The notes beneath the pieces are model-generated. The model was not told the origin of the DNA, made no database searches, and saw only the letters and a list, made by a program, of their open reading frames with translations. From Numida meleagris (taxonomy: Eukaryota; Chordata; Aves; Galliformes; Numididae): a stretch of DNA of 64,000 bases. The stretch's first letter is position 1; the number at the start of each line of letters is the position of its first letter. Shown here in pieces: positions 47,101 through 58,094 of the stretch. Position numbers and translations under genes: made by a program. Location: the NCBI RefSeq assembly GCF_002078875.1, contig NC_034421.1, positions 12,539,449 to 12,603,448 on the forward strand, written 5' to 3'.

Positions 47101-49400
47101 CGGTATTAGTGCAGCCAAGGGGAAAGGATCCAGAGGCAGACGGGCCATGCTGAGTGGGCAGAGAGCTGCTATTAGCCATTACTGTTATTAGTCATTACCT
47201 TCACTACAGAGGTGCAGGAGCAAGCAGAAGAGAGCTGCCAGTGAGCTGCTGTGCTCTCCCTGGTCTGATACGAGGAGAAGCTTTGGATTCTCAGTCTTCC
47301 ATGCAGCTTATTTAGCCAATGCTAGGGACTGTGGACTCATGTGTGGCCTTTATTAAACAATAATAAAGCAGTATCTGAGCAAAAAGGCATAAGCTGTTTG
47401 GAGGCAGTGTCTAGAAGGATAGGCTGGTGCTAGGGAGGGAGTCATCCCAGGACAGCATAGAGGTGGCCCAAACGTTCCCTCAGTGCATCACGGGGAGAGA
47501 CTCTGCTTGGTGGAATGCCAGCCCTGTCTGAGAAAAGGTGGCTGCTGCATGCAGTCTTGAATTTCATTTGGTCAGTGGTTTGACTTACTGTGCCTCCAGT
47601 TCTGTAACTGGGAACCAGACTGAGCTGGAACAAGCGTTTTTCTGCTTCATTCCTTTTGCCCAGCACTGGAGGCAAATTCAAGCTGAGGAATTTGGGTGTG
47701 TTCGTCTCTCCCAGGGCAGTGAATCGAAACAAAGTGGGATGCTCAGGCACCCCGCAGAACCTGCACTGCGAGCCATAGTGTGAGAACCAGAGAGCAGCTT
47801 CCGCTGCACTGCAGATGCCTTTGGGGAACTGACATTGTTAGGGATGGGCCCCTAGCCCACACCCACCCCGGCACAGCTGCCTTGAGTATCCCCACTGTCC
47901 CTGTGGGACAGGAGCTGCCTTCCAGCCCCCGTCCCAGCTGTACCCAGGCCCACTCCTCACCCTTTGCTCTCATGCCAGCCCTGTCCGTGGCTCTGGGTGC
48001 CCTGCACACCAGTGCTGCTGGGCTGCAGGTGCCTCTCTGTCAGCTGAGGTCTTCAATGCACCTGGTCTGAGGTGACCCGGCTGCTTGAGGTGCCCAGCAG
48101 CTTTACCCCAGCCAAGCACTTCCAGGGCCCTGTGCCATGATGCTGATACTTTTTTCTTGACTGCCAGCATGCTTTCCTCCTCCTGCTTTGCAGGTGTCAT
48201 TTTGCCAGTGGTCCAGGAGCTAAAGGCATCCTCTCCCATCCATTTCTTGCATCCCTTCACCCTATTTCTTAGCAGCTTTCAGCCCTATCCTTAAGGAATT
48301 CTGCTGGGAGCCCACGGTTCCCCAGCCCTTCCCATCAGGCAGCCCTGACCGCTACACCCCACGGGCACTTGCCTGCAACACAGCCAAGCAGGGCTGAGAA
48401 GCCCCAGGAGGCCGTTGGGCCTTTGCATGGTGGTGGTGGCTGCTTCTTTTTCCCACATTTAGCACATCTCCGGGCAGCTGCGCCCTGAGATTTCCACTGC
48501 TCACACATTGGTGGGAGGCAGACCCAGGTGGGGGGAAGGTCATCTGAAGAGAGCTGTTAGGTTTAGATGTCTGTCAAGCAGCTTCAGGGTATTTCTATTT
48601 ATCCCCAGTTCCAGAAAAGCTTTTTTGTAAAACCTAAATTTGGTACCGGCTGTGACCTGGTAGGGTCCTTTCAAATCACAGCCAAAGGTTGAACAGCACC
48701 ATCTAGTGCGCTCTGTCCCAAAAATGCCCATGCTGGAGGAACACTATCCCTCACATTTGCACCATTCATGGCAGGGCTCCACCATTAGAAGTGTGCATGG
48801 GATGTTATCATGCCATCAGCTGTCAAATATCAGCATCATGTCTGGCCCACCATGCTTCGGGCAAGCCAGGCAGCAAGTGAGATTAAAAATCAAGCTCTGC
48901 AGGCACAAGTTTAATGGCACAGCAGCTGGTCCATGCATCCAGCTTTGCGGGTCTGACACGTCAGAGTAAACAGTTTGCGGTGGGTTTCTACAAGCCACCC
49001 CACACAAGCTCTGTATGTGCAGCATTGGGATGCTTGGATACACCCCCAAACCCTTTAGAACAAAGCAAGGCTGCAGAGTCTGCCCAAGCTTTCTATCAGT
49101 GTCAGATGGCAGCAGTGAGCACACCAGCAGGATGTGCACCCAGGTATAAGGACTGCTCAGCTTAGTGGTAGAGCGCTGGGAGGAGGTGGGCAGGCTGAGA
49201 AGGAGCTGGAGAAGGAGATGGATTGGTGCCATTGTGCTCTGCCATCTCTGGGGCAGAATAGTTAGCCATTTGGTACAGGGGAGCCTGCCACATCTCCCCA
49301 CCAGGCAGAAGGTGGTGACTTAAGAGAGAGGGGAATAGAAACAGGTTTCTGCTTGGGGTGGCAGGTGAGTCCCCTCCCTGCCTACCTCACCTTCCCAGGT
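41200..49400. other. Long intergenic stretch, no gene recognised
   Basis: Mostly unique, moderately GC-rich sequence. It includes a perfect inverted repeat at 43684-43704 and a CpG-bearing block at 44690-45300 that I cannot identify. No exon with family resemblance and no CR1 terminus was seen. Confidence 0.4.
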
Positions 49401-49404
49401 GCCT

Positions 49405-50560
49405 TTATACAACAGATGTGAGGCCCTGGAATTAATTTATAGACAGTCGGACCATTGTGGGAGTCTACTGTAGATCACCTAGCCAGCATGACGCATCATG
49501 GAATTACTCTGTAAGGAATACGATCTCTAGATCATCTGCCCTTGTTCTTCTAGGTGACTTTAACTTCCCATACGTTAACTGGGAATACCACACAGCTCAT
49601 ACAAGCAGATCCAGGACACTCCTAAAGCTCCTTGAAGCTAACTTCTTGGTACAGGCACTGAAGGAGGTTGAGCAAGCAGGGCAGAAGGCTGGCTTGGCTG
49701 AGCAGGAATCTTCTTGTAGAGCTTAGGTGGAAAAGGGAAGTGCGTGGCCCCTGGAAGCAAGGTCAGAAGACGTGGGAGGAGTACAGAGATGCTGTTTACC
49801 ACTATAGGGGGAAAATTTGTGCAGCCAAAGCTCAGTTAGAGTTGGAGCTGGACAAAAGTAGTGTGGGGGACAAAAAAAAAAGGGCATTTTAAGTATGTTA
49901 ATAGCAAAAGGAGGACAGAGATAATGTTGGTCTGTTACTTGATGAGGATGGTCACCTTCCAGATAGGGATGGTGATTAAACAGAGAGAGTGAATGCCTTC
50001 TTTGCTTCTGTCTTTAACACTGATGATGGGCCCTGGACCTCCAGAACCCTGTACTGGGGAACCATGATTGTGGTACCAATAAATTCCCAGGCAATCCTGA
50101 ATTTGTGTGGGATTTGCTGCTCCATCAGAATGCACTGAAGTCTATGGAGCCTGGTGGGTTTCATCCCAGGGCACTGAAAGGGCTGGCTGGTGTTATCATG
50201 AGACCTGACCATAGTTCTAGGAATCTGGAGAGGTCCTAGTTGGCTGAAAGTTGGCAAATGTTATTCCAGTTTTCAAAAGGGTAAGAGAGAAGACCCTGAT
50301 AAATACAGGCCCGTCAGTCTCACTTCAGTGCCTGGTAAAATTATGGAGAAGATTATTCTGGGAATTGGTGAAAAACACTTGAAAGGCAATGAAGTTATTG
50401 GTCGTAGCCATCATGGGTTCACAAGGCAGAAGTCCTGCTTTCTTAACTTAATGTCCTTTTACAACAAGTTTACCAGCCTAGTTGACTGAGGGGAGCCAGT
50501 AGATGTGATCTTCTGGAATTTCAGCAAAGCTGTCAACTCTGTCTAGGATTTGGAGGCTCT
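49405..50560 (+). mobile_element. Degenerate CR1 LINE ORF2 fragment, plus strand
   Basis: Broken frames read as a CR1 ORF2 protein: an endonuclease part (TIVGVYCRSPSQHD, LGDFNFPYVNWEYHT, about 49450-49590), then the linker and the start of the reverse transcriptase (DKYRPVSLTSVPGKIMEKII near 50295-50357, SHHGFTRQKSC near 50407-50440, VDVIFWNFSKAV near 50500-50535). Frameshifts and stops separate the parts, and the catalytic centre and 3' end are missing, so the copy is inactive. Confidence 0.85.
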
Positions 50561-52640
50561 TTGAGGTAAAATTAATGTGTGCACCAGGAGCTGAGGAATG
50601 TACAACATTTCTTTTGCTTGACATGGGCCAGCTGCAGCTTAAACCAGGTCTGCTCACGCTGAGCAACCCATGAGAACATGGGCAGACTCTCAGCTGATGT
50701 AACTTTTTAGAAATACAAGGCAGGGCCCATGCTATAAAAGTGACTGAAAGGGAAAATGATTGGCTTGGGTTCATTGGCCTTTACCTTTTCAGACACAGAG
50801 AGGAAGCAGAGGAAGTGCTGAAAGGTCCTGCAGTCTGATTCCTCTCTTGTGTAGCTAGGGAGACTTGGTTTGGATTTTCACTCATTTGATATCCACAGGT
50901 AAATCCAAAGTCAGTAATGTTGGCCCGAGGCAAAACCTAGGGACTGGGCTCCTTCGTGTGGGCGAAGCAATGTGTGAAAAGCAGCAAGGTGACTCCAGAG
51001 GGAGCCCATAGCTCTCACTATTCAGTCTGAGAAACAGGAAATGAAAGATGGAGAGCTTGGCATGAGCCCGGAGGGTACTCACCTCTACGGCTTGCAGAGA
51101 GGTGGCTGCCTGGCTGCATCTTCCCTGCCTTGTAGGCAGACAGAGGACCTGATCCTGCTGTGGATGAGAAGCAATGAATAGCTGGGGGCAGACATTTCCC
51201 TCCCGAATTTCTCACAAAAGCAACATCTTGACAGGCTGCAGAGCCCTTCCCTCAGCAGTGTCTCCCCATGATGAGCCCTCTGCACAATGCCAGCACAGCC
51301 AGCCATCTCCACTAAGCCAGGAGACATGGGGAGGAGGACGAAAGGAAAAAAAACAGATTAGGACTTTGCTGTGATTGCGCCATAGCAAAACCACAGCACT
51401 GTGACCAGAGGTGTGAGACACTGTGTGCTGTCAGGCCTTGGTTTACAGGGGGCAGGGTCCCTGCAGTGAGGGGAAATCCCTGCCTGCTGGGCTGCAGGAG
51501 TGCCCCCAAGTCTTCATCATCATGCTGTGGTGCACACAGACAGCAGCACGCAGGCTTTCTTCCACAGGCGTAGCAGCTGCAAAGGCTGTGGCGAGAATTT
51601 AGGTGCAGTGGAAGAGAGCATTTGAGGAAAACATGGGGGAGGAGAAGATGTTTGCTGTCTGCGTCGGAGACTGTGTGCCTGTGCTGAAGCAGGGCAGAAC
51701 GCCTGAGAAAGACCCCATGGCTAAACATCTGGTAGCACGTGGGAGAGCCACTCCTCCCCTGCAATAAGCTGGCCAAACTGCCATATGGCCACAGCCTCCA
51801 AGGCCCTGGCTGGCCCCTCTTCTCTAAGCTGCAAGTAAAAGCTCCTGTGCCTTACGCCAGTGCCTCAGGAGCCAGAGCCACCCCCGGCTGGGCTGCCCTT
51901 AGCAGGGCTGGCACTGCTGCAGGAGCTGTAGGAAGGAGGGTGCTGGTCTGCTATGCACACGAGCCCATGCACTTGAGCTCTGCACCTCCCACTGCACCCC
52001 AAGTTGTTATCCCACCCCTTCTCCCCACCCCTTGCCTCTGGGAGTCTCTTCCAGCAACGTCACGGAGATATGAGGCTTCAGTTTCTCCAGTTAACTCCGT
52101 TCAGGCCACAGATTCTTTCCGGGCCTTTCTATGAGAGATGAAAAGCTCTTTAATACCTGATAGTCTCTCACCCATGAAGTTGCTTAAGCACTATAATCAG
52201 GGCATCCCTCAGGCTCCTTTGAACTAACTGAGGAGGCTGCATTTCTCAGGCAAAGCAATTTCTCAAGAGCTGGCGTCAGCTTTAACTCTTATAATTTTTC
52301 AACATCCTTTTCCAAATGTGGATGCCGGACCCAGGCGTCCTGCACGTGTCAGCTCTTGCTTACCATCCTACACACCTACAACCACACAGCTACTTCTGTT
52401 GCCCCGTTCCCGCAGCCGAGGCAGCCTGACCCCTTTGCTGCAGCTCCGAGATGGCACTTCCAGGGCCCTGCTGCTCCTGCTCTGTTTTCCTTCCTCCCAA
52501 GCTAAGCTCCTTTCCAGTCAGTCCTTTTCAGGATGCAGGTTGCCACGAGATGCAGCGCTCTGTATGCATTCTGTGCTCCTTGGAGGTGTCATTTTGCAGC
52601 TGCTCACATCCAACCACATTTTACTTGCCTGGATTCAGCT
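50560..52640. other. Intergenic, nothing recognised
   Basis: No gene, RNA gene or clear repeat is visible. Open frames are short and lack family resemblance. Confidence 0.4.
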
Positions 52641-53150
52641 TATAAAGTTTTCTGCAGCTGTCTTGACCTCGTCCGTGTCTCCTGCCCCCCTCATTTCCAC
52701 AGCCCTTGCATTTTTCTCAGCAGGGCTTTTTAATCTATTTCTAGACCATTGATGAAAACGCTGAATAGCACTGGGCTTCACATCAAACCCTGTGGACACC
52801 CACTGAGCGTGCTCCCATTCTGCAAGGATTCCTCATTGATGCCTGTCGGTTTGCCAGCTCCCAGTCCCTTTAAGGTGTCCCTCTTGATGTTGTATTGTGC
52901 TAATTTTTAATCAGAATACTATATGGATTAAGTCACATGCCTGAACAGAGTCCAGGTCTGTTATTTCTATGCCCCAACCTTTATCAGCCAAACTTGTAAT
53001 CTCTTCAAAGGATGACATCAGAGTTTGACAAGAGCTATTTTCCAGAAGCCAAGCTGATTGCATTAATTATATTACCATCCTTTAATTCTTTACCAGCTGA
53101 ATCCCACATCAGCTTTTCTATTATAATGCCCGAGATCAGTGTTGCACTGT
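52640..53150 (-). mobile_element. Ancient CR1-type LINE fragment (ORF2), minus strand
   Basis: CTAGACCATTGATGAAAACGCTGAATAGCACTGGGC (52743-52778), CCCTGTGGACACCC (52788-52801), TTTGACAAGAGCTATTTTCCAGAAGCCAAGCTGATTGC (about 53024-53061) and a final TTCTATTATAATGCCCGAGATCAG follow in order the reverse complement of old amniote CR1 reverse-transcriptase sequence. No open frame remains. Boundaries are approximate. Confidence 0.7.
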
Positions 53151-54299
53151 TACATGTAAATCAGCTTCCAGCATCACTCGCATGAAAGAGCCCGAGGACC
53201 CGCACCATCCTGCTGGGCTCTGTGCTGGAGCCAGAAAGGGAGCGCCGCTGCCTGGGGTGAACTTTTGTGCATTCCAGAAGGCTGAAAAATGTTGTACATT
53301 TCTGAGAGCCTTCCCTGAAACATATGAAAACAAAACACAAATGTCAGAAAATGTTCTGCACACAGGTACGTGCAATAGGAGAATGCTAGTTCAGTCAAAA
53401 GCCAGAAACCAATCCCTACCAGAGGTATTTCTGAGTCATTTCTGATTTCAAGAGGATTGCCTCACACCTTGTTTGCTGCTTCGCTTCTGGGATCGTACCC
53501 AGGGGTCTGCATGCTTGGCTCCAGGGCTCTGACTACGCTCACTTTCCAGGGAAGGAGCTGGCAGTGTGTTTCTCTGTAGGTCTGCTCTATGCTTGGTCTC
53601 TGCACGCGTTAATCCCCTTCATCCCTTTGCAGTGTCACCCAGCTCTCGCAGGCAGCACTGCACTCTCCGTGCCGGGACATCGTTCCTGGCCAGAAGCTTC
53701 CTATAGCCATCCGCCTCCGGGCAGGACGCGGTCCCCCCAGCCCTCTCTCAGTCTCCATGTTGTTTCCCCCATTTCAGCCCGTGCAGTGCCACCTCTTGGC
53801 GAGTTTCCTTATTTCTCTCTGCTGCAGAACTGCTCAGCTCAGAGAAGCAGGAGACAGCTGCTCTTTGAAACCCGCTCTGTTTGCCAAGGCCAGAGCCGCT
53901 GCTGGAGCAGCTGTCTGCGCCCCTCCATCCTTTGCCCCGCAGATGTGCACTTCTGGGAAGTGCTCAGACAAGTACACGCCGCAGCCGAGCAGCGAGGCCT
54001 GCAGCACCACAGAGCCAGCACGGAGGGTCACTGCCCTTTCTCGGCAGAGCTGCATGCCAGCCCGTTGCTGTGCCACCCCACTGGAAGTCTCCACAGCATG
54101 AGAACCTCCTGGGCTGCATCCTCCTGGGCTGCATCCTGCCCAGGATGTCCACAGAGCATTTCTGGGCTTCTTTTGTCCAGAGCGAGCAGGAGAAATAAAA
54201 GAGAGGCAAGCTCTCCGCTTCTCCCCAACCTCTGGAGCTACTCTGAACAAAGCAGCGCTCAGCGGGGCTCTCCCGAGGTCTCCGTTCCTGGCTCATTTC

Positions 54300-55790
54300 C
54301 CATGAAGCTCCCGGCACCATGCCTCACAGGGCACGAGCTGCGGAGCCCGGTGAGCGCCGTGCTTGTCCCCGCTAGTCCCGCAGGCTGCCTGATGGCGCGC
54401 CCTGAGCTCTGCGAGGCCGCAGCCCGCGTCGAGTGCGAAGCCCTCGTGCGCTGCGCAGGGAGCTCGCTGCCAGGCCTGCCCCGTGGCGACGGAGAGCCGG
54501 CAGGGCTAGGGGCACTGAGAAGGAGCGACCGCGAACGGGCCTGGGGCGGCCCGGGGCCGGCGGACGGGGCTCCGGGCACGGCCGGGACACGACCCGCGGC
54601 GGCCGCTCCGCACAGTAAGGCGGTCGGGCTCGGGGCCGCTCCGGCTGACGGCTCCNNNNNNNNNNNNNNNNNNNNNNNNNNNNNNNNNNNNNNNNNNNNN
54701 NNNNNNNNNNNNNNNNNNNNNNNNNNNNNNNNNNNNNNNNNNNNNNNNNNNNNNNNNNNNNNNNNNNNNNNNNNNNNNNNNNNNNNNNNNNNNNNNNNNN
54801 NNNNNNNNNNNNNNNNNNNNNNNNNNNNNNNNNNNNNNNNNNNNNNNNNNNNNNNNNNNNNNNNNNNNNNNNNNNNNNNNNNNNNNNNNNNNNNNNNNNN
54901 NNNNNNNNNNNNNNNNNNNNNNNNNNNNNNNNNNNNNNNNNNNNNNNNNNNNNNNNNNNNNNNNNNNNNNNNNNNNNNNNNNNNNNNNNNNNNNNNNNNN
55001 NNNNNNNNNNNNNNNNNNNNNNNNNNNNNNNNNNNNNNNNNNNNNNNNNNNNNNNNNNNNNNNNNNNNNNNNNNNNNNNNNNNNNNNNNNNNNNNNNNNN
55101 NNNNNNNNNNNNNNNNNNNNNNNNNNNNNNNNNNNNNNNNNNNNNNNNNNNNNNNNNNNNNNNNNNNNNNNNNNNNNNNNNNNNNNNNNNNNNNNNNNNN
55201 NNNNNNNNNNNNNNNNNNNNNNNNNNNNNNNNNNNNNNNNNNNNNNNNNNNNNNNNNNNNNNNNNNNNNNNNNNNNNNNNNNNNNNNNNNNNNNNNNNNN
55301 NNNNNNNNNNNNNNNNNNNNNNNNNNNNNNNNNNNNNNNNNNNNNNNNNNNNNNNNNNNNNNNNNNNNNNNNNNNNNNNNNNNNNNNNNNNNNNNNNNNN
55401 NNNNNNNNNNNNNNNNNNNNNNNNNNNNNNNNNNNNNNNNNNNNNNNNNNNNNNNCCGCGGGGCTGCGTGGAGCCCGGCCCGCCGAGGTGCCCTGTGCCG
55501 GCTGTGGGGGCCGGGGCTCGCACCTCGGCGCGACAATGAGCGGCGTGCCGCGTGTGCCCGCTCCCCGAGGGCGGCTCCGGCCCCGCGCTGCAGGCAGCGC
55601 CAGTTCGGGCTCTGGGTCGGGAAGGTGGGAGCGAAAATCACACGCAGTCGCAGCGTGCTGAGGGATACGGCCTCGTTTGGTGGTTCCGTGGCGAATCTCC
55701 GCGCAGAGCCCGCGTGTTCCGCGCGGCTCAGGCCGGCTCTAGGTGACAGCGGTCTCGCTTAGGGCAGAGCGGGTGCAGCAGCGCACATGG
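54300..55790 (+). promoter_or_regulatory. AXIN1: CpG island, probable AXIN1 promoter and noncoding first exon
   Basis: Both sides of the N gap are very CpG-rich (54340-54655 and 55456-55760). The next coding exon downstream on this strand is AXIN1, whose mRNA in other vertebrates starts with a noncoding exon in a CpG island. A possible splice donor (GTAAGG) lies at 54615-54620, just before the gap. Assignment to AXIN1 is by position; the true first exon may be hidden in the gap. Confidence 0.55.
54656..55455. other. Assembly gap, 800 N
   Basis: Exactly 800 undetermined bases, probably a sized or placeholder gap caused by GC-rich sequence that is hard to sequence. Any reading frame drawn across it is meaningless. 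Confidence 0.99.
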
Positions 55791-57128
55791 GGCCACGCAG
55801 CTCCCGTCGCCCCTTCCCGGTGCTGCTGGTCTGTGGCATACAGGTGGGATGTAAGGACGGCCCTCCACGCTTAGCGGTGGCTTTTGCTTCAGCTGAGGAG
55901 AGGAAAAGGGGGAAAAAGGCAAAACGTCCAAAAGATGCGTTCATTTGGGTGCGGTGAGCTCGGCTGAGACGTGTGTCCCCGCTGTATCTTCACATGCAAT
56001 TGATGTAATCCAGCGCGAGGAGCAGTGTGTCAGGCAGCTGGTGCTTCGCGGTACTCGGGGCCTTGGGGCTGATGGTGTTCAGTAAAAACAGAACTTCTGC
56101 TGCTTGCTAGAGCCAGTCCGGCTGCTTTGAAATGACAGTTACCGTGTTAGCGGGGAAAGTGGCAGCCCAGGGATTGTCTGGTGCTTTCCCCTCCCTCCCC
56201 ACACCTCCCACCCTCCATGTTGGCTCACTACCCTTCTTTTAAAACATTGTGTTTGGTCACATCTCCTTCTAGAGATGATTTTCTCATCCTCCTTTAATGA
56301 CCTAGGATTTCCCAGGCTTTCAGCGTGCCGTGTTGTTAGCTCCAATGAACCTTTTCTCAATGGCCTCTATGAGAAATGGTGTGAGGCCCGAAGTCCTGCC
56401 AGTTTGAAGCAAGAATGTTGTTCATGTGCCCAAAGCATTGGGGTCAGTGGTGCGTTTTGAGTCTCCTAGGGCTAGATGAGGTGATGCGGTGTATTTCTGA
56501 AAATCAAAGAGGAATGTCACGCTGGTATGTCACTGAGTGTACAGAAGACACCTGTGTTTGGTTAAGGTGTAATCTCAGTTTCGGTAATAGCAGAATGTTC
56601 TCTTGGAATATTTTTCGCAAACCTTAACATCAGCTCATTTTGGGGGATGAGAATTTCCTAGATTGGTAGACGGATAGAAACATACTGCCTTGGTATGACT
56701 TGGTGCATCTGCTGGCCGGGTATGCTTAGCAGAGAAGTTAATGTCAGATTATAGAAGTGAGCGTGTGTCCTGTGGGCTGCTCAGCACGCAGCACCTGAGT
56801 GTACATCTCTTGAACATGGGGAATTCCCCATCCCAGGGTCCTGAGAACCACCCGTAGTGTGGGGCTGCGGGCTGTTCACGTAGTGCCAGTGGTACAGGTC
56901 GTGCTGAATGCTGGATATAAAGCGTTGAGATATTCTCTGTCATTTTTAGAAGAAGGAGGAGGATGCCTGGTTTCATCCTGATCTCTGAAATCAATGAGAG
57001 CTTTGTCATGGATTCTGCCAAAGAAGAGGATTTAATACAATAATCAGGCAGGGCAAAATTAGTAGCTTGTAATCTTAGAGTGTTTATTTGCAGTGATACT
57101 TAATGGATTTCTTTCTCGTCTGTTTCAG
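55790..57128 (+). other. Probable AXIN1 intron 1
   Basis: Composition returns to normal after the CpG island. No exon is recognised until the polypyrimidine tract and acceptor (CTGTTTCAG) at about 57120-57128. Confidence 0.5.
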
Positions 57129-57216
57129 CAGAACGAACGTGTTTACCTTGGAGCTACCGATACTGGTGATCTGAGATTTCGGCTCTTCCCCCGCTGTTCA
57201 AGCAAGCACCAGAAAA

Positions 57217-58094
57217 ATGAATATCCAGGGGAAGGGCTTCCCTCTGGACCTCGGAGGAAGCTTCACTGAAGATGCTCCAAGGCCACCGGTCCCTGGTGAG
57301 GAGGGTGAGCTTGTGTCCACAGATCCAAGGCCAGTCAGCCACGGTTTCTACTCCAGTAAAAGTGATGTTGTTAGAAATGAGACCTCCACCGCAACACCGA
57401 GGCGCTCCGATTTGGATTTGGGGTATGAACCTGAGGGGAGTGCTTCGCCAACTCCACCCTACCTGAAGTGGGCCGAGTCGCTGCACTCCTTGCTCGATGA
57501 TCAAGACGGTATCAATCTCTTCAGGACTTTCCTGAAACAGGAGGACTGTGCGGATCTGCTGGACTTCTGGTTTGCCTGCAGTGGCTTCAGGAAGCTGGAG
57601 CCGTGCGTGTCCAATGAGGAAAAAAGACTCAAACTGGCAAAAGCCATTTACAAAAAGTACATTCTCGACAACAACGGCATTGTGTCCCGGCAGATCAAAC
57701 CAGCCACAAAAAGCTTCATAAAAGACTGTGTCATGAAACTGCAGATTGACCCTGACATGTTTGACCAGGCCCAAACTGAGATTCAGTGCATGATAGAAGA
57801 CAATACCTACCCTTTGTTCCTTAAGTCAGATATTTATTTGGAATACACAAGGACAGGTGGGGAAAGTCCAAAAATTTATAGCGATCCGAGCTCAGGGTCT
57901 GGGACAGGTAAAGGGCTACCTGGTTATCTGCCTACTCTGAATGAGGACGAGGAGTGGAAATGTGACCAAGACACCGAGCCTGAGGCCAGCAGGGACTCTG
58001 CGCCCTCAAGCAGGCTCACCCAGAAGCTGCTTTTGGAGACTGCAACCCAGCGTGCCACCTCGACCCGGCGGTACAGCGAGGGCAGAGAGTTCAG
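57217..58094 (+). CDS. AXIN1: AXIN1, first coding exon (partial gene)
   Basis: Axin-1 is the cytoplasmic scaffold of the beta-catenin destruction complex in Wnt signalling; it binds APC, GSK3, CK1 and beta-catenin, and is itself controlled by tankyrase. This exon encodes the first 292 residues plus two bases of the next codon. It starts [17 protein letters not shown] tankyrase-binding motif (RPPVPGEEG) lies at about 22-30. The RGS domain, which binds APC, spans about 88-212 ([11 protein letters not shown] to SDIYLEYTR). The segment after it ends RRYSEGREF. The acceptor at about 57128 leaves an 88-base 5' UTR part before the ATG. The donor is GTACGT at 58095, and the reading frame running past it to 58251 is intron. 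The exon length of 878 coding nt agrees with the human gene as I recall. The remaining exons (GSK3- and beta-catenin-binding regions and the DIX domain) lie beyond the window. Confidence 0.96.

Noticed and set aside
49150..49200. tRNA A-box-like string (CAGCTTAGTGGTAGAGCGC)
   Set aside because: No B box or cloverleaf follows within tRNA distance.
53564..55762. Long open frame of 732 codons on + and matching frames on the minus strand
   Set aside because: They exist only because the 800-base N gap has no stop codons; the flanking frames show no family resemblance.
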